64,000 nt of DNA, from NCBI RefSeq assembly GCF_003604215.1, contig NZ_QXGS01000003.1, forward strand, positions 310,001-374,000, in the 5' to 3' direction. The DNA is from Teichococcus vastitatis. GTDB taxonomy: Bacteria > Pseudomonadota > Alphaproteobacteria > Acetobacterales > Acetobacteraceae. The translations under genes were made by a program, and so were the position numbers. Shown here in pieces: positions 29,632 to 37,911 of this stretch (the first letter of the stretch is position 1; each line of letters starts with the position of its first letter). The notes beneath the pieces are model-generated. The model was not told the origin of the DNA. It was given only the letters and a program-made list of their open reading frames with translations, and did no database searches.

Positions 29632-30629
29632 TCCCGCCAGATCCCCAGGCCAACGCTTTCCTCTTCGGCCATGAAGCGGCGGCCCGGAGCCTGGCCGCCG
29701 CGGCCGGCGAGGGCCGCCTGCACCACGCCTGGCTGATCTCCGGTCCCTCAGGCGTCGGCAAGGCGACACTGGCCTATCGCTTCGCCCGGTGGCTGCTGGC
29801 CGGCCGTCCGTCAGGCGACGAACCGCTCGCGGTTCAGCCGGAGGATGCGGTGTTCCGGCGCATCGCCGCCGGCACCCATGCCGACCTGAAGATCCTGGCG
29901 CCGAGCGCCGGCACCGGGGTCAAGCTGATGATCCGGGTTGACGAGGTGCGGCAGGTGCCGCGCTTCCTCGGCTTGACGGCCGCCGAAGGGGGCTGGCGGG
30001 TCGTCGTGGTGGAACAGGCCGAGGCCATGAACGCCGAAGCGCAGAACGCTCTGCTCAAGACCCTCGAGGAACCGCCGGCACGGGCGCTGATCCTGCTCAC
30101 CACCGCGGCTCCGGATCGGCTGTTGCCGACCATCCGCAGCCGCTGCCGGCGGATCGAGCTGTTTCCGCTGCCGGAAGCCGAGATGCTGCGGCTGGCGGAA
30201 ACCTGGCTGCCGGAGCTGGATGCGGGGCAGCGCCGGGTGCTGACCGAGATCTCAGCGGGGGCGCCCGGCCGTTTGCTGCGCCTGGCTGAAGGCGACGGCC
30301 TTACCCTGCACGAGCAGGTGCAGAATTTTCTGGCCGATCTGCCGCAGCCTGACCCTCGCCGGATGCATCAGCTCGCGGACCTGCTGGCCGCAAAGCGCGA
30401 TGGCACCGCATTCGTCACCTTCACCGAGCTGTTGCGGGACCGGCTGGGCAGCGCCATCCGGCAGGCGGCGCGGGGGGCGCCGGCACCGCGCTTCCTGGCA
30501 TCCCGGCCGCTTGCCGAGTGGGCCACCCTGTGGGACACCCTCGGGCACCTGGCCATCGAGACCGAAGCCCTGAACCTCGACCGCAAGCAGGCGGTCCTGA
30601 GCGGCCTTTCGCGGCTGGCCTCGCGTTGA
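29607..30629 (+). CDS. holB: DNA polymerase III delta' subunit
   Basis: Stator of the clamp-loader that opens the beta clamp. The 340-residue AAA+ protein has a P-loop-like WLISGPSGVGKATLAYRFARWL, the segment AEAMNAEAQNALLKTLEEPP and the SRC-type motif IRSRCRRIELFPLP. The four zinc cysteines seen in many clamp-loader subunits are absent. ATG 29607 overlaps tmk by 25 nt and has GGAG 6 nt upstream; GTG 29628 (GTGA with the tmk stop) is an alternative that removes seven residues. Confidence 0.93.
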   Translation: MPARLPAVIPPDPQANAFLFGHEAAARSLAAAAGEGRLHHAWLISGPSGVGKATLAYRFARWLLAGRPSGDEPLAVQPEDAVFRRIAAGTHADLKILAPSAGTGVKLMIRVDEVRQVPRFLGLTAAEGGWRVVVVEQAEAMNAEAQNALLKTLEEPPARALILLTTAAPDRLLPTIRSRCRRIELFPLPEAEMLRLAETWLPELDAGQRRVLTEISAGAPGRLLRLAEGDGLTLHEQVQNFLADLPQPDPRRMHQLADLLAAKRDGTAFVTFTELLRDRLGSAIRQAARGAPAPRFLASRPLAEWATLWDTLGHLAIETEALNLDRKQAVLSGLSRLASR

Positions 30630-30640
30630 GGACCAAGAGC

Positions 30641-32179
30641 ATGAGCACCGAGCGGCGCACCTATCTGACCACCCCGATCTACTACGTGAACGACAAGCCG
30701 CATATCGGCCATGCCTACACCTCGCTGGCCACCGATGTGCTGGCGCGCTGGCGCCGGCTGGCCGGCGACGAGGTGTTCTTCCTGACTGGAACGGATGAGC
30801 ACGGCCAGAAAGTGGAGAAGGCCGCGGAAGCGCGCGGCATGGCGCCGCAGGCCTTCACGGACGAGGTCAGCCAGGCCTTCCGCGGTCTCGCGGCGCGCAT
30901 GAACTTCTCCAACGACGCGTTCATCCGCACCACCGAGGAGCGCCACAAGGTAGCCTGCGCCGCGCTGTGGCAGCGCCTGTGGGACAAGGGTGAGATCTAC
31001 CTCGGTCACTACGAAGGTTGGTACGCGGTCCGCGACGAGGCGTTCTACGGCCCCGACGAAATCACCGAGAAGGATGGGCAGAAATTCGCTCCGACCGGCG
31101 CGCCGGTGGAATGGGTGAGGGAGCCGTCCTACTTCTTCCGCCTGTCGAACTGGCAGCAGAAGCTGCTCGATTTTTACGACGCGAATCCCGACTTCATCGC
31201 GCCGGCGACGCGCCGCAACGAGGTGATCAGCTTTGTCCGGACTGGCCTGACCGACCTGTCCATCTCGCGCACCTCCTTCACCTGGGGCGTCAGGGTGCCG
31301 GGCGATGAGAGCCATGTGATGTATGTCTGGCTCGACGCGCTGACCAATTACATCACGGCGCTGGGCTATCCGGACGAGCAGGCGCCGCTGTGGCGCTTCT
31401 GGCCGGCGGATGTGCATTTCGTCGGCAAGGATATTCTGCGCTTCCACGCCATCTACTGGCCGGCCTTCCTGATGGCGGCGGAACTGCCGACGCCGCGCCG
31501 CGTTTTTGCGCATGGCTGGTGGACCAATGAAGGCCAGAAGATTTCTAAATCGGTCGGTAACGTGATCGATCCGCTGGCGCTGGTGGACGAATTCGGGCTC
31601 GATCCCGTGCGCTTCTTTCTGCTGCGCGAAGTGCCCTTCGGAAATGACGGCGATTTCAGCCGGCGCGCGCTGATGGGGCGGCTGAACAGCGATCTGGCCA
31701 ACGACCTGGGCAATCTGGCGCAGCGTTCCTTGTCGCTGATCCAGAAGAATTGCGAAGGCCGCCTGCCGGGGATCGAGGCGCCGGATGCGAGCGACAGCGA
31801 GATTCTGGAACTGGCCGCCGCCTTGCCGGCCCAGGTCGAGGAGGCGCTCGACCGTCAGGCCTTCCATGAGGCGTTGGAGCGGATCTGGGCCTTGTCGCGC
31901 CTGGGTAATGCCTGGATCGACGCGCAGAAGCCCTGGGCACTGCGCAAGACCGACCTGCCGCGCATGGCCACCGTGCTGCGCCACCTGCACACCGCGCTGC
32001 GCACCCTCGCCACGGTTTTGCAGCCCTTCATGCCTGACACTATGCGACGCATGCTGGACCAGCTCGGCGTGCCGGAGGAGGCGAGGGCGCTCGCCGCCCT
32101 GTCGACCCCCTTGGCCGATGGCGTGCCGCTGCCCCCGCCCAGCCCCTTGTTCCAGAAGATCCAGGACGAGCCTGCCTGA
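30641..32179 (+). CDS. metG: Methionyl-tRNA synthetase
   Basis: Charges both initiator and elongator tRNA-Met. The 512-residue class I synthetase has the HIGH motif in PIYYVNDKPHIGHAYTS and the KMSKS variant GQKISKSVGNVIDP. The connective peptide lacks the zinc-binding cysteine knot, and no C-terminal tRNA-binding (Arc1p-like) domain is attached, so this is the short form common in alphaproteobacteria. ATG 30641 opens MSTERRTYLTTP. The final A of its stop is the first base of tatD. Confidence 0.97.
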   Translation: MSTERRTYLTTPIYYVNDKPHIGHAYTSLATDVLARWRRLAGDEVFFLTGTDEHGQKVEKAAEARGMAPQAFTDEVSQAFRGLAARMNFSNDAFIRTTEERHKVACAALWQRLWDKGEIYLGHYEGWYAVRDEAFYGPDEITEKDGQKFAPTGAPVEWVREPSYFFRLSNWQQKLLDFYDANPDFIAPATRRNEVISFVRTGLTDLSISRTSFTWGVRVPGDESHVMYVWLDALTNYITALGYPDEQAPLWRFWPADVHFVGKDILRFHAIYWPAFLMAAELPTPRRVFAHGWWTNEGQKISKSVGNVIDPLALVDEFGLDPVRFFLLREVPFGNDGDFSRRALMGRLNSDLANDLGNLAQRSLSLIQKNCEGRLPGIEAPDASDSEILELAAALPAQVEEALDRQAFHEALERIWALSRLGNAWIDAQKPWALRKTDLPRMATVLRHLHTALRTLATVLQPFMPDTMRRMLDQLGVPEEARALAALSTPLADGVPLPPPSPLFQKIQDEPA

Positions 32180-32961
32180 TGCTGGTCGATAGTCATTGCC
32201 ACCTCGACTACTTTACCGAGGCGGAGATCGAGGCCGTGCTGCAGCGGGCTCAGGATGCCGGCGTGACGGAGATGGTGACCATCGGCGTGCGCATGGCGCA
32301 GGCCGACGCTGTCAAGGCGCTGGCCGAGCGGTTTCCCGCCGTGTGGGGCACGGTCGGGGTGCATCCGCAGAATGTGGGCGAGGGGCCCTTGCCGAGCGTG
32401 GACGAGATCGTCCGGGCCGCGGATCATCCGCGCATCATCGGCCTGGGCGAGAGCGGCCTCGACTATTTCTATGACAAGGCGCCGCACGAGGTTCAACACG
32501 ACGGGTTCCGCCGCCATATTCAGGCGGCCCGGCGCACCGGGCTGCCCCTGGTAATCCATGCACGGGACGCCGACGAGGACATCGCCGCGGTCCTGCGCGA
32601 GGAACACGCAGGGGGAGCATTTCCATTTCTTCTGCACTGCTTCAGTTCCGGCCGCGGCCTAGCCAACACGGCGCTGGAACTGGGCGGATACCTGTCCTTC
32701 TCCGGAATCCTGACCTTTCCGAAATCGGCCGAGTTGCGGGAGATCGCGCGCGATGCGCCTCGCGACCGGATCCTGGTAGAGACCGACGCACCCTATCTTG
32801 CGCCGGTGCCGTTCCGCGGCAAGCGGAACGAACCCTCCTATGTGGCCCACACGGCCAGGATGCTGGCCGAACTACTGGAATTGGAGCCGGAGGCGCTGGC
32901 CGGGCTGACCACGGCCAATTTCCGCCGCCTGTTCAACCGCGCCATCGATCCGCGATGCTGA
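32179..32961 (+). CDS. tatD: TatD-family metal-dependent deoxyribonuclease
   Basis: A TIM-barrel hydrolase of the YcfH/TatD group with 3'-5' DNase activity in characterised members. The 260-residue protein shows the metal ligands in LVDSHCHLDYF, IGLGESGLDYFYD, LVIHARDADED, FLLHCFSSG and VETDAPYLAPVPFRGKRNEPSYV. Start and stop overlap metG and the next gene by 1 and 7 nt, so the operon is tightly coupled. Despite the name it is not part of the Tat translocon. Confidence 0.93.
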   Translation: MLVDSHCHLDYFTEAEIEAVLQRAQDAGVTEMVTIGVRMAQADAVKALAERFPAVWGTVGVHPQNVGEGPLPSVDEIVRAADHPRIIGLGESGLDYFYDKAPHEVQHDGFRRHIQAARRTGLPLVIHARDADEDIAAVLREEHAGGAFPFLLHCFSSGRGLANTALELGGYLSFSGILTFPKSAELREIARDAPRDRILVETDAPYLAPVPFRGKRNEPSYVAHTARMLAELLELEPEALAGLTTANFRRLFNRAIDPRC

Positions 32962-33746
32962 AAGTCACGATCCTGGGCTGCGGCGGATCGGCCGGCGTGC
33001 CGATGCTGGGTGGCACAGATGGGGCCGGGGAATGGGGCCATTGCGACCCGGCGGAATCCCGCAATCGCCGGACGCGCTCCTCGATCATCATCGAAGGAGA
33101 GGATGGCCGCCGGCTGCTGGTGGATGCCGGTCCGGATCTGCGCAGCCAGCTGCTAGCGAACCAGATCGGCCGCATTGATGCGCTGCTGGTCACGCATGGC
33201 CATGCCGACCACATCATGGGTCTCGATGAAATCCGCCCGCTGAATCGGGCGATCGGCGCGGCGATACCAGTCTATGCCACGGCGGAAACCCTGGCGGCTC
33301 TGCAGGTGCGCTTCGATTACGTCTTCAGGACACCGACGCCGCCGGTGTTCTTTCGTCCGGCCCTGACGCCGATCACGGTGGCGCCTGGCCAGGCAATTGA
33401 GGCGGCGGGACAGCCGGTGCTGCTGTTCCGGCAAGACCACAAGGTCATGGAGACGCTGGGGCTACGCATCGGCCGGTTTGCGTATTCAACCGATGTGGTC
33501 GCGATGCCGGAGGCGAGCCTGGACGGTCTGCTGGACCTCGACACCTGGATCGTCGGCTGCTTCCAGAGACATCCGCATTCGGTGCACGCACATGTCGACC
33601 TCGTGCTGCAATGGGTTGAACGTCTACGGCCCCGGCGCACCATCCTCACGCATATGGGGCATGACATGGACTGGGCGTGGATGCGGGCGCATCTGCCGCA
33701 GGGCGTCGAGGCTGCCCACGACGGCATGTCCCTCCACATCGATTAG
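32955..33746 (+). CDS. PhnP-like metallo-beta-lactamase-fold phosphodiesterase
   Basis: An MBL-fold hydrolase related to PhnP (phosphoribosyl cyclic phosphate phosphodiesterase). The 263-residue protein begins VTILGCGGSAGVPMLGG and carries the metal-binding THGHADHIMGLDEIRPLN, later QDHKVMETLGLRIGRFAYSTD and a terminal ILTHMGHDMDW. The GCGxSxGVP start is typical of this branch rather than of glyoxalase II. No phosphonate genes adjoin, so the natural substrate is unknown. It is the last gene of the tmk-holB-metG-tatD series, and its TAG overlaps the dif-like site. Confidence 0.85.
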   Translation: MLKVTILGCGGSAGVPMLGGTDGAGEWGHCDPAESRNRRTRSSIIIEGEDGRRLLVDAGPDLRSQLLANQIGRIDALLVTHGHADHIMGLDEIRPLNRAIGAAIPVYATAETLAALQVRFDYVFRTPTPPVFFRPALTPITVAPGQAIEAAGQPVLLFRQDHKVMETLGLRIGRFAYSTDVVAMPEASLDGLLDLDTWIVGCFQRHPHSVHAHVDLVLQWVERLRPRRTILTHMGHDMDWAWMRAHLPQGVEAAHDGMSLHID

Positions 33747-33772
33747 TTTACATAATGTCCCTTATGCGGCAT
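33745..33772 (+). other. dif: Candidate dif site (XerC/XerD chromosome dimer resolution)
   Basis: Two 11-bp arms flank a 6-bp centre: AGTTTACATAA (33745-33755), TGTCCC (33756-33761), TTATGCGGCAT (33762-33772). On the opposite strand the order is XerC-like arm ATGCCGCATAA, GGGACA, XerD-like arm TTATGTAAACT. Against the E. coli dif from memory, 19 of 28 positions agree: 7 of 11 in the XerC arm, 9 of 11 in the XerD arm, and the inner CGCATAA and TTATGT exactly. It lies in the 58-bp gap between the PhnP-like gene and mazG, where the dominant gene strand changes. I infer the chromosome terminus. Confidence 0.7.
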
Positions 33773-33804
33773 ATGGAGCCGCTCTTTGCCGGAGCCGATG
33801 CGCC

Positions 33805-34599
33805 ATGGATGATGCTTCCTCCGCCCTTCGCGACCTTCTGTTGATCATGGCGCGTCTGCGGGGTCCGGATGGCTGCCCCTGGGATCGTGAACAGGATTTC
33901 GCGTCCATCGCGCCCTACACCATCGAGGAAGCTTTCGAGGTCGCCGACGCGGTGGAGCGGCAGGATCTCGTGGCTCTGCAGGATGAACTGGGCGATCTTC
34001 TGCTCCAGGTGGTGTTCCATTCGCGCATGGCCGAGGAACAAGGCGCCTTCGATTTCGCCGCCGTTGCCCGCACCATCGGCCAGAAGATGATCCGTCGCCA
34101 TCCGCACGTCTTCGGCGCCGCGGAGATGCGTGACACCGCCGAGCAGAACGAGGCCTGGGAACAACAAAAGGAAGCCGAACGTGCCGCGCGGCAGGAGATC
34201 GGCACGCTGGCGGGGCTTCCGCGCAACCTCCCTGCCCTTGTTCGCGCCACCAAGCTGACCCGGCGAGCCGCCCGGATCGGCTTCGACTGGCCGGATGCTG
34301 AGGCCGTGCTGGACAAGCTGGCAGAAGAAACCGCCGAGTTACAGGCCGAACTGGCCGCCGGGCAGCGTGACCGCCTGGCGGACGAACTCGGCGATATGCT
34401 GTTCGTGCTGGCTAATCTCGCCCGGAAGCTGGACCTCGACGCGGAAGCCTGCCTGCGCGGCGCCAATGCCAAGTTTGAACGCCGCTTCCGGGGCATGGAA
34501 GCCGCCGCCGCCGCCGATGGCACCGCACTGGCCGATCACGACCTTGACCGCATGGAAGATTACTGGCGCCGCGTAAAGGCCACGGAGCGCGGTGCCTGA
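33805..34599 (+). CDS. mazG: Nucleoside triphosphate pyrophosphohydrolase MazG
   Basis: Hydrolyses (d)NTPs to monophosphates and pyrophosphate, removing aberrant nucleotides and lowering (p)ppGpp in some hosts. The 264-residue protein has the two MazG domains of the full-length enzyme: LRGPDGCPWDREQDFASIAPYT with EEAFEVADAVE and ELGDLLLQVVFHS in the first, then KLAEETAELQAEL and DELGDMLFVLANLAR in the second. ATG 33805 has GGAG about 10 nt upstream. It is one of the few right-of-dif genes on the + strand. Its stop faces the next gene's stop across 4 nt. Confidence 0.93.
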   Translation: MDDASSALRDLLLIMARLRGPDGCPWDREQDFASIAPYTIEEAFEVADAVERQDLVALQDELGDLLLQVVFHSRMAEEQGAFDFAAVARTIGQKMIRRHPHVFGAAEMRDTAEQNEAWEQQKEAERAARQEIGTLAGLPRNLPALVRATKLTRRAARIGFDWPDAEAVLDKLAEETAELQAELAAGQRDRLADELGDMLFVLANLARKLDLDAEACLRGANAKFERRFRGMEAAAAADGTALADHDLDRMEDYWRRVKATERGA

Positions 34600-34603
34600 T
34601 GCT

Positions 34604-35413
34604 TCACTCCGCCAGCAAGGCGGCATGCAGCTCCTGCCAACTCACCTTGTCAGGCGCCAGCAACAGGCCGCCATCGATGTGGGCCGGCCGGTAGTCGCTG
34701 CCATCGAAGCGTGCGCTGTAGCCTCCCGCCTCCCGGTGCAGCAGCCATCCGGGAAGATGATCCCATGGCATCAGGCGTTGATAGGCCGTGGCATGAGCGC
34801 CACCCGATGCGATGAGCCGGTATTCATGCGCGGCGCAACGGAACTGAACACCGCCCGCGAGCCTGCCGAGTCGTGCCGTTAACCGTGATCGCAGCGGTTC
34901 CTGCATATAGGTCCAGCTGATGCCCGCGATCATCCGGTCCACGGGCGCAGCATCGGCCACGTGCAGCCCGGTGCGGTGACCATCCGGTGCCTCGATCCAG
35001 GCGCCCTCGCCCCGGAGTGCGATGGCGGTGTCGTCGCCCATCGGATCGTGGATCCACGAGGCCACCACTTCGCCGCGCCACACCGCGGCCACCATGCAGC
35101 CGAATAGGGGCACGCCCGCTGCGAAATTGGCCGTGCCGTCGACCGGGTCCACCACAAAGGCCAATTCGGCGTCCGACCAGCCCGACAGCAGGGCCGGCTC
35201 GGCGGCGCAGGCTTCCTCGCCGATCACCAGGGCGCCCTGGAAGCTCCGCCGCAGCGCCTCGGCGATGCGCAGTTCGGCGGCCTCATCCGCATCCGTGACG
35301 AGGTCGGTGGCGCTGCTCTTGGTGCGGATGGCGCCGGCGGCGAGCCGCCGAAAGCGAGGCTTGATCTCGGCTGCCGCCACGTCGCGCAGCATCGCGGCGA
35401 TGTCCGAGGCCAT
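34604..35413 (-). CDS. hisN: Inositol-monophosphatase family protein, histidinol-phosphatase-like
   Basis: A Mg-dependent sugar/polyol phosphatase. The 270-residue protein has KSSATDLVTDADEAAE, GEEACAAE, the metal site VDPVDGTANFAAGVPLFG, and the C-terminal MPWDHLPGWLLHREAGG. In alphaproteobacteria this family includes HisN (histidinol phosphatase) and SuhB. Neighbouring hflX and mazG do not decide between them. ATG 35413 (MASDIAAML) is used; a TTG at 35449 overlapping the hflX stop is also possible. Confidence 0.75.
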   Translation of the reverse strand: MASDIAAMLRDVAAAEIKPRFRRLAAGAIRTKSSATDLVTDADEAAELRIAEALRRSFQGALVIGEEACAAEPALLSGWSDAELAFVVDPVDGTANFAAGVPLFGCMVAAVWRGEVVASWIHDPMGDDTAIALRGEGAWIEAPDGHRTGLHVADAAPVDRMIAGISWTYMQEPLRSRLTARLGRLAGGVQFRCAAHEYRLIASGGAHATAYQRLMPWDHLPGWLLHREAGGYSARFDGSDYRPAHIDGGLLLAPDKVSWQELHAALLAE

Positions 35414-35445
35414 GGGCTGGTTGAAGCGCAAGGGGCCAGACCTTC

Positions 35446-36690
35446 TCAACGTTGCTCGAAACGCGCACGGTCAGCGGGGGCCAGGCGCACCGTCACCAGC
35501 ATGCGGCCTTCCTTGTCGGCGCGGTCCAGCACTTCGCCATGCTGGTAAAGCCAGGCGAGGCCGGCGCCGTCCTCGATCGACAAGGCGTATTCCACCGTTT
35601 CCATGCCGGCGGCCAGCCGGGTGTCCAAAGCCTGGCGCAGGGTGTCGAGCCCTTCTCCGGTCAGCGCCGACGCGACAATGGAGAATGCATCATCGGTCCC
35701 GGCCACCGCCTCGGCGCCACCCAGCAGGTCCGCCTTATTCAGCACCTCGATGGTGCGCTCCTGCCAGTGCTCGTCCAGTGCCGGATCAAGGCCCGTCGTC
35801 ATCTCGTTCAGCACGGCGATGACATCGCTTCGCTGGGATGCGGTGTCGGGATGAGCCACGTCGCGGACATGCAGGATGATGTCGGCCGCTGCGACTTCCT
35901 CGAGCGTCGCACGGAAGGCCTCGATCAGCTGCGTCGGCAGGTCGCTGATGAAGCCCACCGTGTCCGATAGGATCACGGTGCGGCCGCTGGGCAGCCGGAT
36001 GGCCCGCATGGTCGGGTCCAGCGTCGCGAAGAGCTGGTCCTGCGCATACACGCCTGCTCCCGTCAAAGCATTGAACAGGGTCGATTTGCCGGCATTGGTG
36101 TAGCCGACCAGCGCCACCACCGGGAACGGCACCCGCGACCGTGCGGAGCGGTGCAAGCCGCGGGTCCGGCGGACCTGCTCCAGCTCGCGCTTCAACTTGA
36201 CGATTCGTTCACCGATCAGGCGGCGGTCGATCTCAATCTGGCTTTCGCCCGGGCCGCCCAGGAAGCCGAAGCCGCCGCGCTGCCGTTCAAGGTGGGTCCA
36301 GGACCGTACCAGCCGCGTACGTTGGTAGTCGAGATGCGCCAGTTCCACCTGCAGCGCACCTTCCCGGGTCCGCGCACGCTCGCCGAAGATCTCCAGGATC
36401 AGGCCCGTGCGATCGATCACCTTGCAGTGCCAGGCCCGCTCGAGGTTGCGCTGCTGCACAGGGGACAGGGCGGCGTCCACCACCACCACGCCGATGCCAT
36501 GTTCCTCGATCGCGGCCGCGGCCATCTCCACCTGGCCTTCGCCCAGCAGGGTGGAAGGCCTGCGATTGCGCAACGGGAAGACCGCGGTATGGACGATGGT
36601 CAGGCCGATCGAGGCCGTGAGCCCGACCGCCTCCGCCAGGCGTGCCTCTGCGGCGCGGGTGGCGGAGCGTCCATCCGGAAAGGGCAGCAC
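35446..36690 (-). CDS. hflX: Ribosome-associated GTPase HflX
   Basis: Splits stalled or heat-damaged 70S ribosomes. The 414 listed residues have the N-terminal HflX domain (RRPSTLLGEGQVEMAAAAI), the glycine-rich GGFGFLGGPGESQIEIDRR, and the G domain: VALVGYTNAGKSTLFNAL, LSDTVGFISDLP and NKADLL. The listed start is GTG 36690, the first usual start codon in frame. However, the frame stays open upstream and reads protein-like sequence (KPQLAAVLLPFDRPLRSG) back into the end of hfq. The true start may be a rarer codon such as CTG 36801, translated by coupling to hfq. The product assignment is certain; the N terminus is not. Confidence 0.93.
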   Translation of the reverse strand: MLPFPDGRSATRAAEARLAEAVGLTASIGLTIVHTAVFPLRNRRPSTLLGEGQVEMAAAAIEEHGIGVVVVDAALSPVQQRNLERAWHCKVIDRTGLILEIFGERARTREGALQVELAHLDYQRTRLVRSWTHLERQRGGFGFLGGPGESQIEIDRRLIGERIVKLKRELEQVRRTRGLHRSARSRVPFPVVALVGYTNAGKSTLFNALTGAGVYAQDQLFATLDPTMRAIRLPSGRTVILSDTVGFISDLPTQLIEAFRATLEEVAAADIILHVRDVAHPDTASQRSDVIAVLNEMTTGLDPALDEHWQERTIEVLNKADLLGGAEAVAGTDDAFSIVASALTGEGLDTLRQALDTRLAAGMETVEYALSIEDGAGLAWLYQHGEVLDRADKEGRMLVTVRLAPADRARFEQR

Positions 36691-36781
36691 TCCTTCGCCG
36701 GAGGTGCCGGAGCGGAGGGGGCGATCGAAAGGCAGCAGAACGGCGGCAAGCTGTGGCTTGCCGGCCGTCTCGTTGCCGGAA

Positions 36782-37120
36782 TTACTCGGAGGAGCCGACA
36801 GGATTGACCTCGCGCTGCATTGTCATCGTTCCTTCGCGTGTCACGGAGACGCTGGCGCCCGGAGCCGCGGGAGCAGCCTGCCCCGCCGCGGCGGCATCGA
36901 ACAGCATGATCGGCGCGCCGGGCATGACCGTGCTGATGGCATGCTTGTAGACAAGCTGGGTGTGCCCATCACGCCGCAGAAGAACGGAGAAATTGTCGAA
37001 CCAGGTGATGATGCCCTGCAGCTTCACCCCATTGACCAGAAAGATGGTCACCGGCGTCTTGCTTTTGCGGACATGGTTCAGGAACACGTCCTGAACATTC
37101 TGGGACTTCTCGGCGGCCAT
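36782..37120 (-). CDS. hfq: RNA chaperone Hfq
   Basis: Hexameric Sm-like protein that pairs small RNAs with mRNAs. The 112-residue protein starts [19 protein letters not shown]; the Sm1 region is [31 protein letters not shown] and Sm2 reads [15 protein letters not shown]-terminal tail of about 35 residues ([18 protein letters not shown]...) follows, longer than in many alphaproteobacterial Hfq proteins. AAGGA precedes the ATG at 37120. The 116-bp gap upstream holds a strong inverted repeat, so hfq-hflX probably has its own promoter. Confidence 0.96.
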   Translation of the reverse strand: MAAEKSQNVQDVFLNHVRKSKTPVTIFLVNGVKLQGIITWFDNFSVLLRRDGHTQLVYKHAISTVMPGAPIMLFDAAAAGQAAPAAPGASVSVTREGTMTMQREVNPVGSSE

Positions 37121-37199
37121 GGGCTCGGTCCTTCTTGTTCTTGGCGAGCCGGCGAGACCCTCCGGCATGTTGACGCAGGATGGGGCACATGGCTTCGCC

Positions 37200-37223
37200 C
37201 CGGTGGACGGGGGTGCCCACCGG
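37200..37223 (-). terminator. 7-bp hairpin between the HAD phosphatase and hfq
   Basis: CCGGTGG and CCACCGG form a perfect 7-bp stem around a 10-nt loop just after the HAD-phosphatase gene, in the direction of transcription. There is no U tract. It may end the aminotransferase-phosphatase transcript before hfq. Confidence 0.4.
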
Positions 37224-37236
37224 TTCGCCGGCAAGA

Positions 37237-37911
37237 TCATGCATGCGGGGGTGTCTTGGCAAGGCCGCGCAAGCACTTTGCAAGGTCATGACCATCCACG
37301 AAGACCACGTCCGGCTGCAGCGCCGCCACGCCTCCGTCATGCGCCGCATCGCCGATCAGCACGGCCCGGCAGCCGGCGGCACGGGCCGCCTGCAGATCGA
37401 CGCCGGTGTCGCCGATGAACCAGACATCCGGTCCCGCCGCCATGCCCATCCGCTGCAGCGCCAGCAGAACCGGCGCGGCCGCCGGCTTGTCGGCCTCGGC
37501 ATCCCCGGCACCGATCAGTGCGGCGAAGCGGCCGGTCCAGCCGAGATGCTCGACTTCCGCCCGCAGGATCGGACCCTGCTTGTTGGACACCACACCCAGC
37601 GGCCAGGGCACCGCGGCAGCCAGGGCTTCCATGGTGCCGTCCAGCGGCATCAGTACATCCAGGTGCCGCGCCCGCACCTCCGCGTAGAACAAGTCGCGGG
37701 CATGGTGCCATCGCTCGCCGAACAGCGCCGGGAATGCTTCCCGCAATGACAGCCTGGCCCGGCCTCGTACTTCCTCGACCGTCCATTCCGGCAGGTCGAA
37801 GGCGCGGAGCGCGGCGTTCATGCCGGCCTGGACGCCGGCCCAGGCATCCACCAGCGTGTTGTCCCAGTCCCAGAGCAAGGCACGGGGTGGCTGTAGGCTG
37901 TCGCAGCTCAT
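37237..37911 (-). CDS. HAD-family phosphatase (phosphoglycolate phosphatase-like)
   Basis: A haloacid-dehalogenase-fold phosphatase. The 224-residue protein has motif I in [13 protein letters not shown] (nucleophile Asp and acid Asp), motif II in GVVSNKQG, motif III Lys near EADKPAAAP and motif [20 protein letters not shown]. The helical cap is of the Gph/PGP C1 type. 2-Phosphoglycolate is a guess from similarity. It overlaps the aminotransferase by 4 nt (ATGA), so the pair is cotranscribed. Confidence 0.82.
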   Translation of the reverse strand: MSCDSLQPPRALLWDWDNTLVDAWAGVQAGMNAALRAFDLPEWTVEEVRGRARLSLREAFPALFGERWHHARDLFYAEVRARHLDVLMPLDGTMEALAAAVPWPLGVVSNKQGPILRAEVEHLGWTGRFAALIGAGDAEADKPAAAPVLLALQRMGMAAGPDVWFIGDTGVDLQAARAAGCRAVLIGDAAHDGGVAALQPDVVFVDGHDLAKCLRGLAKTPPHA

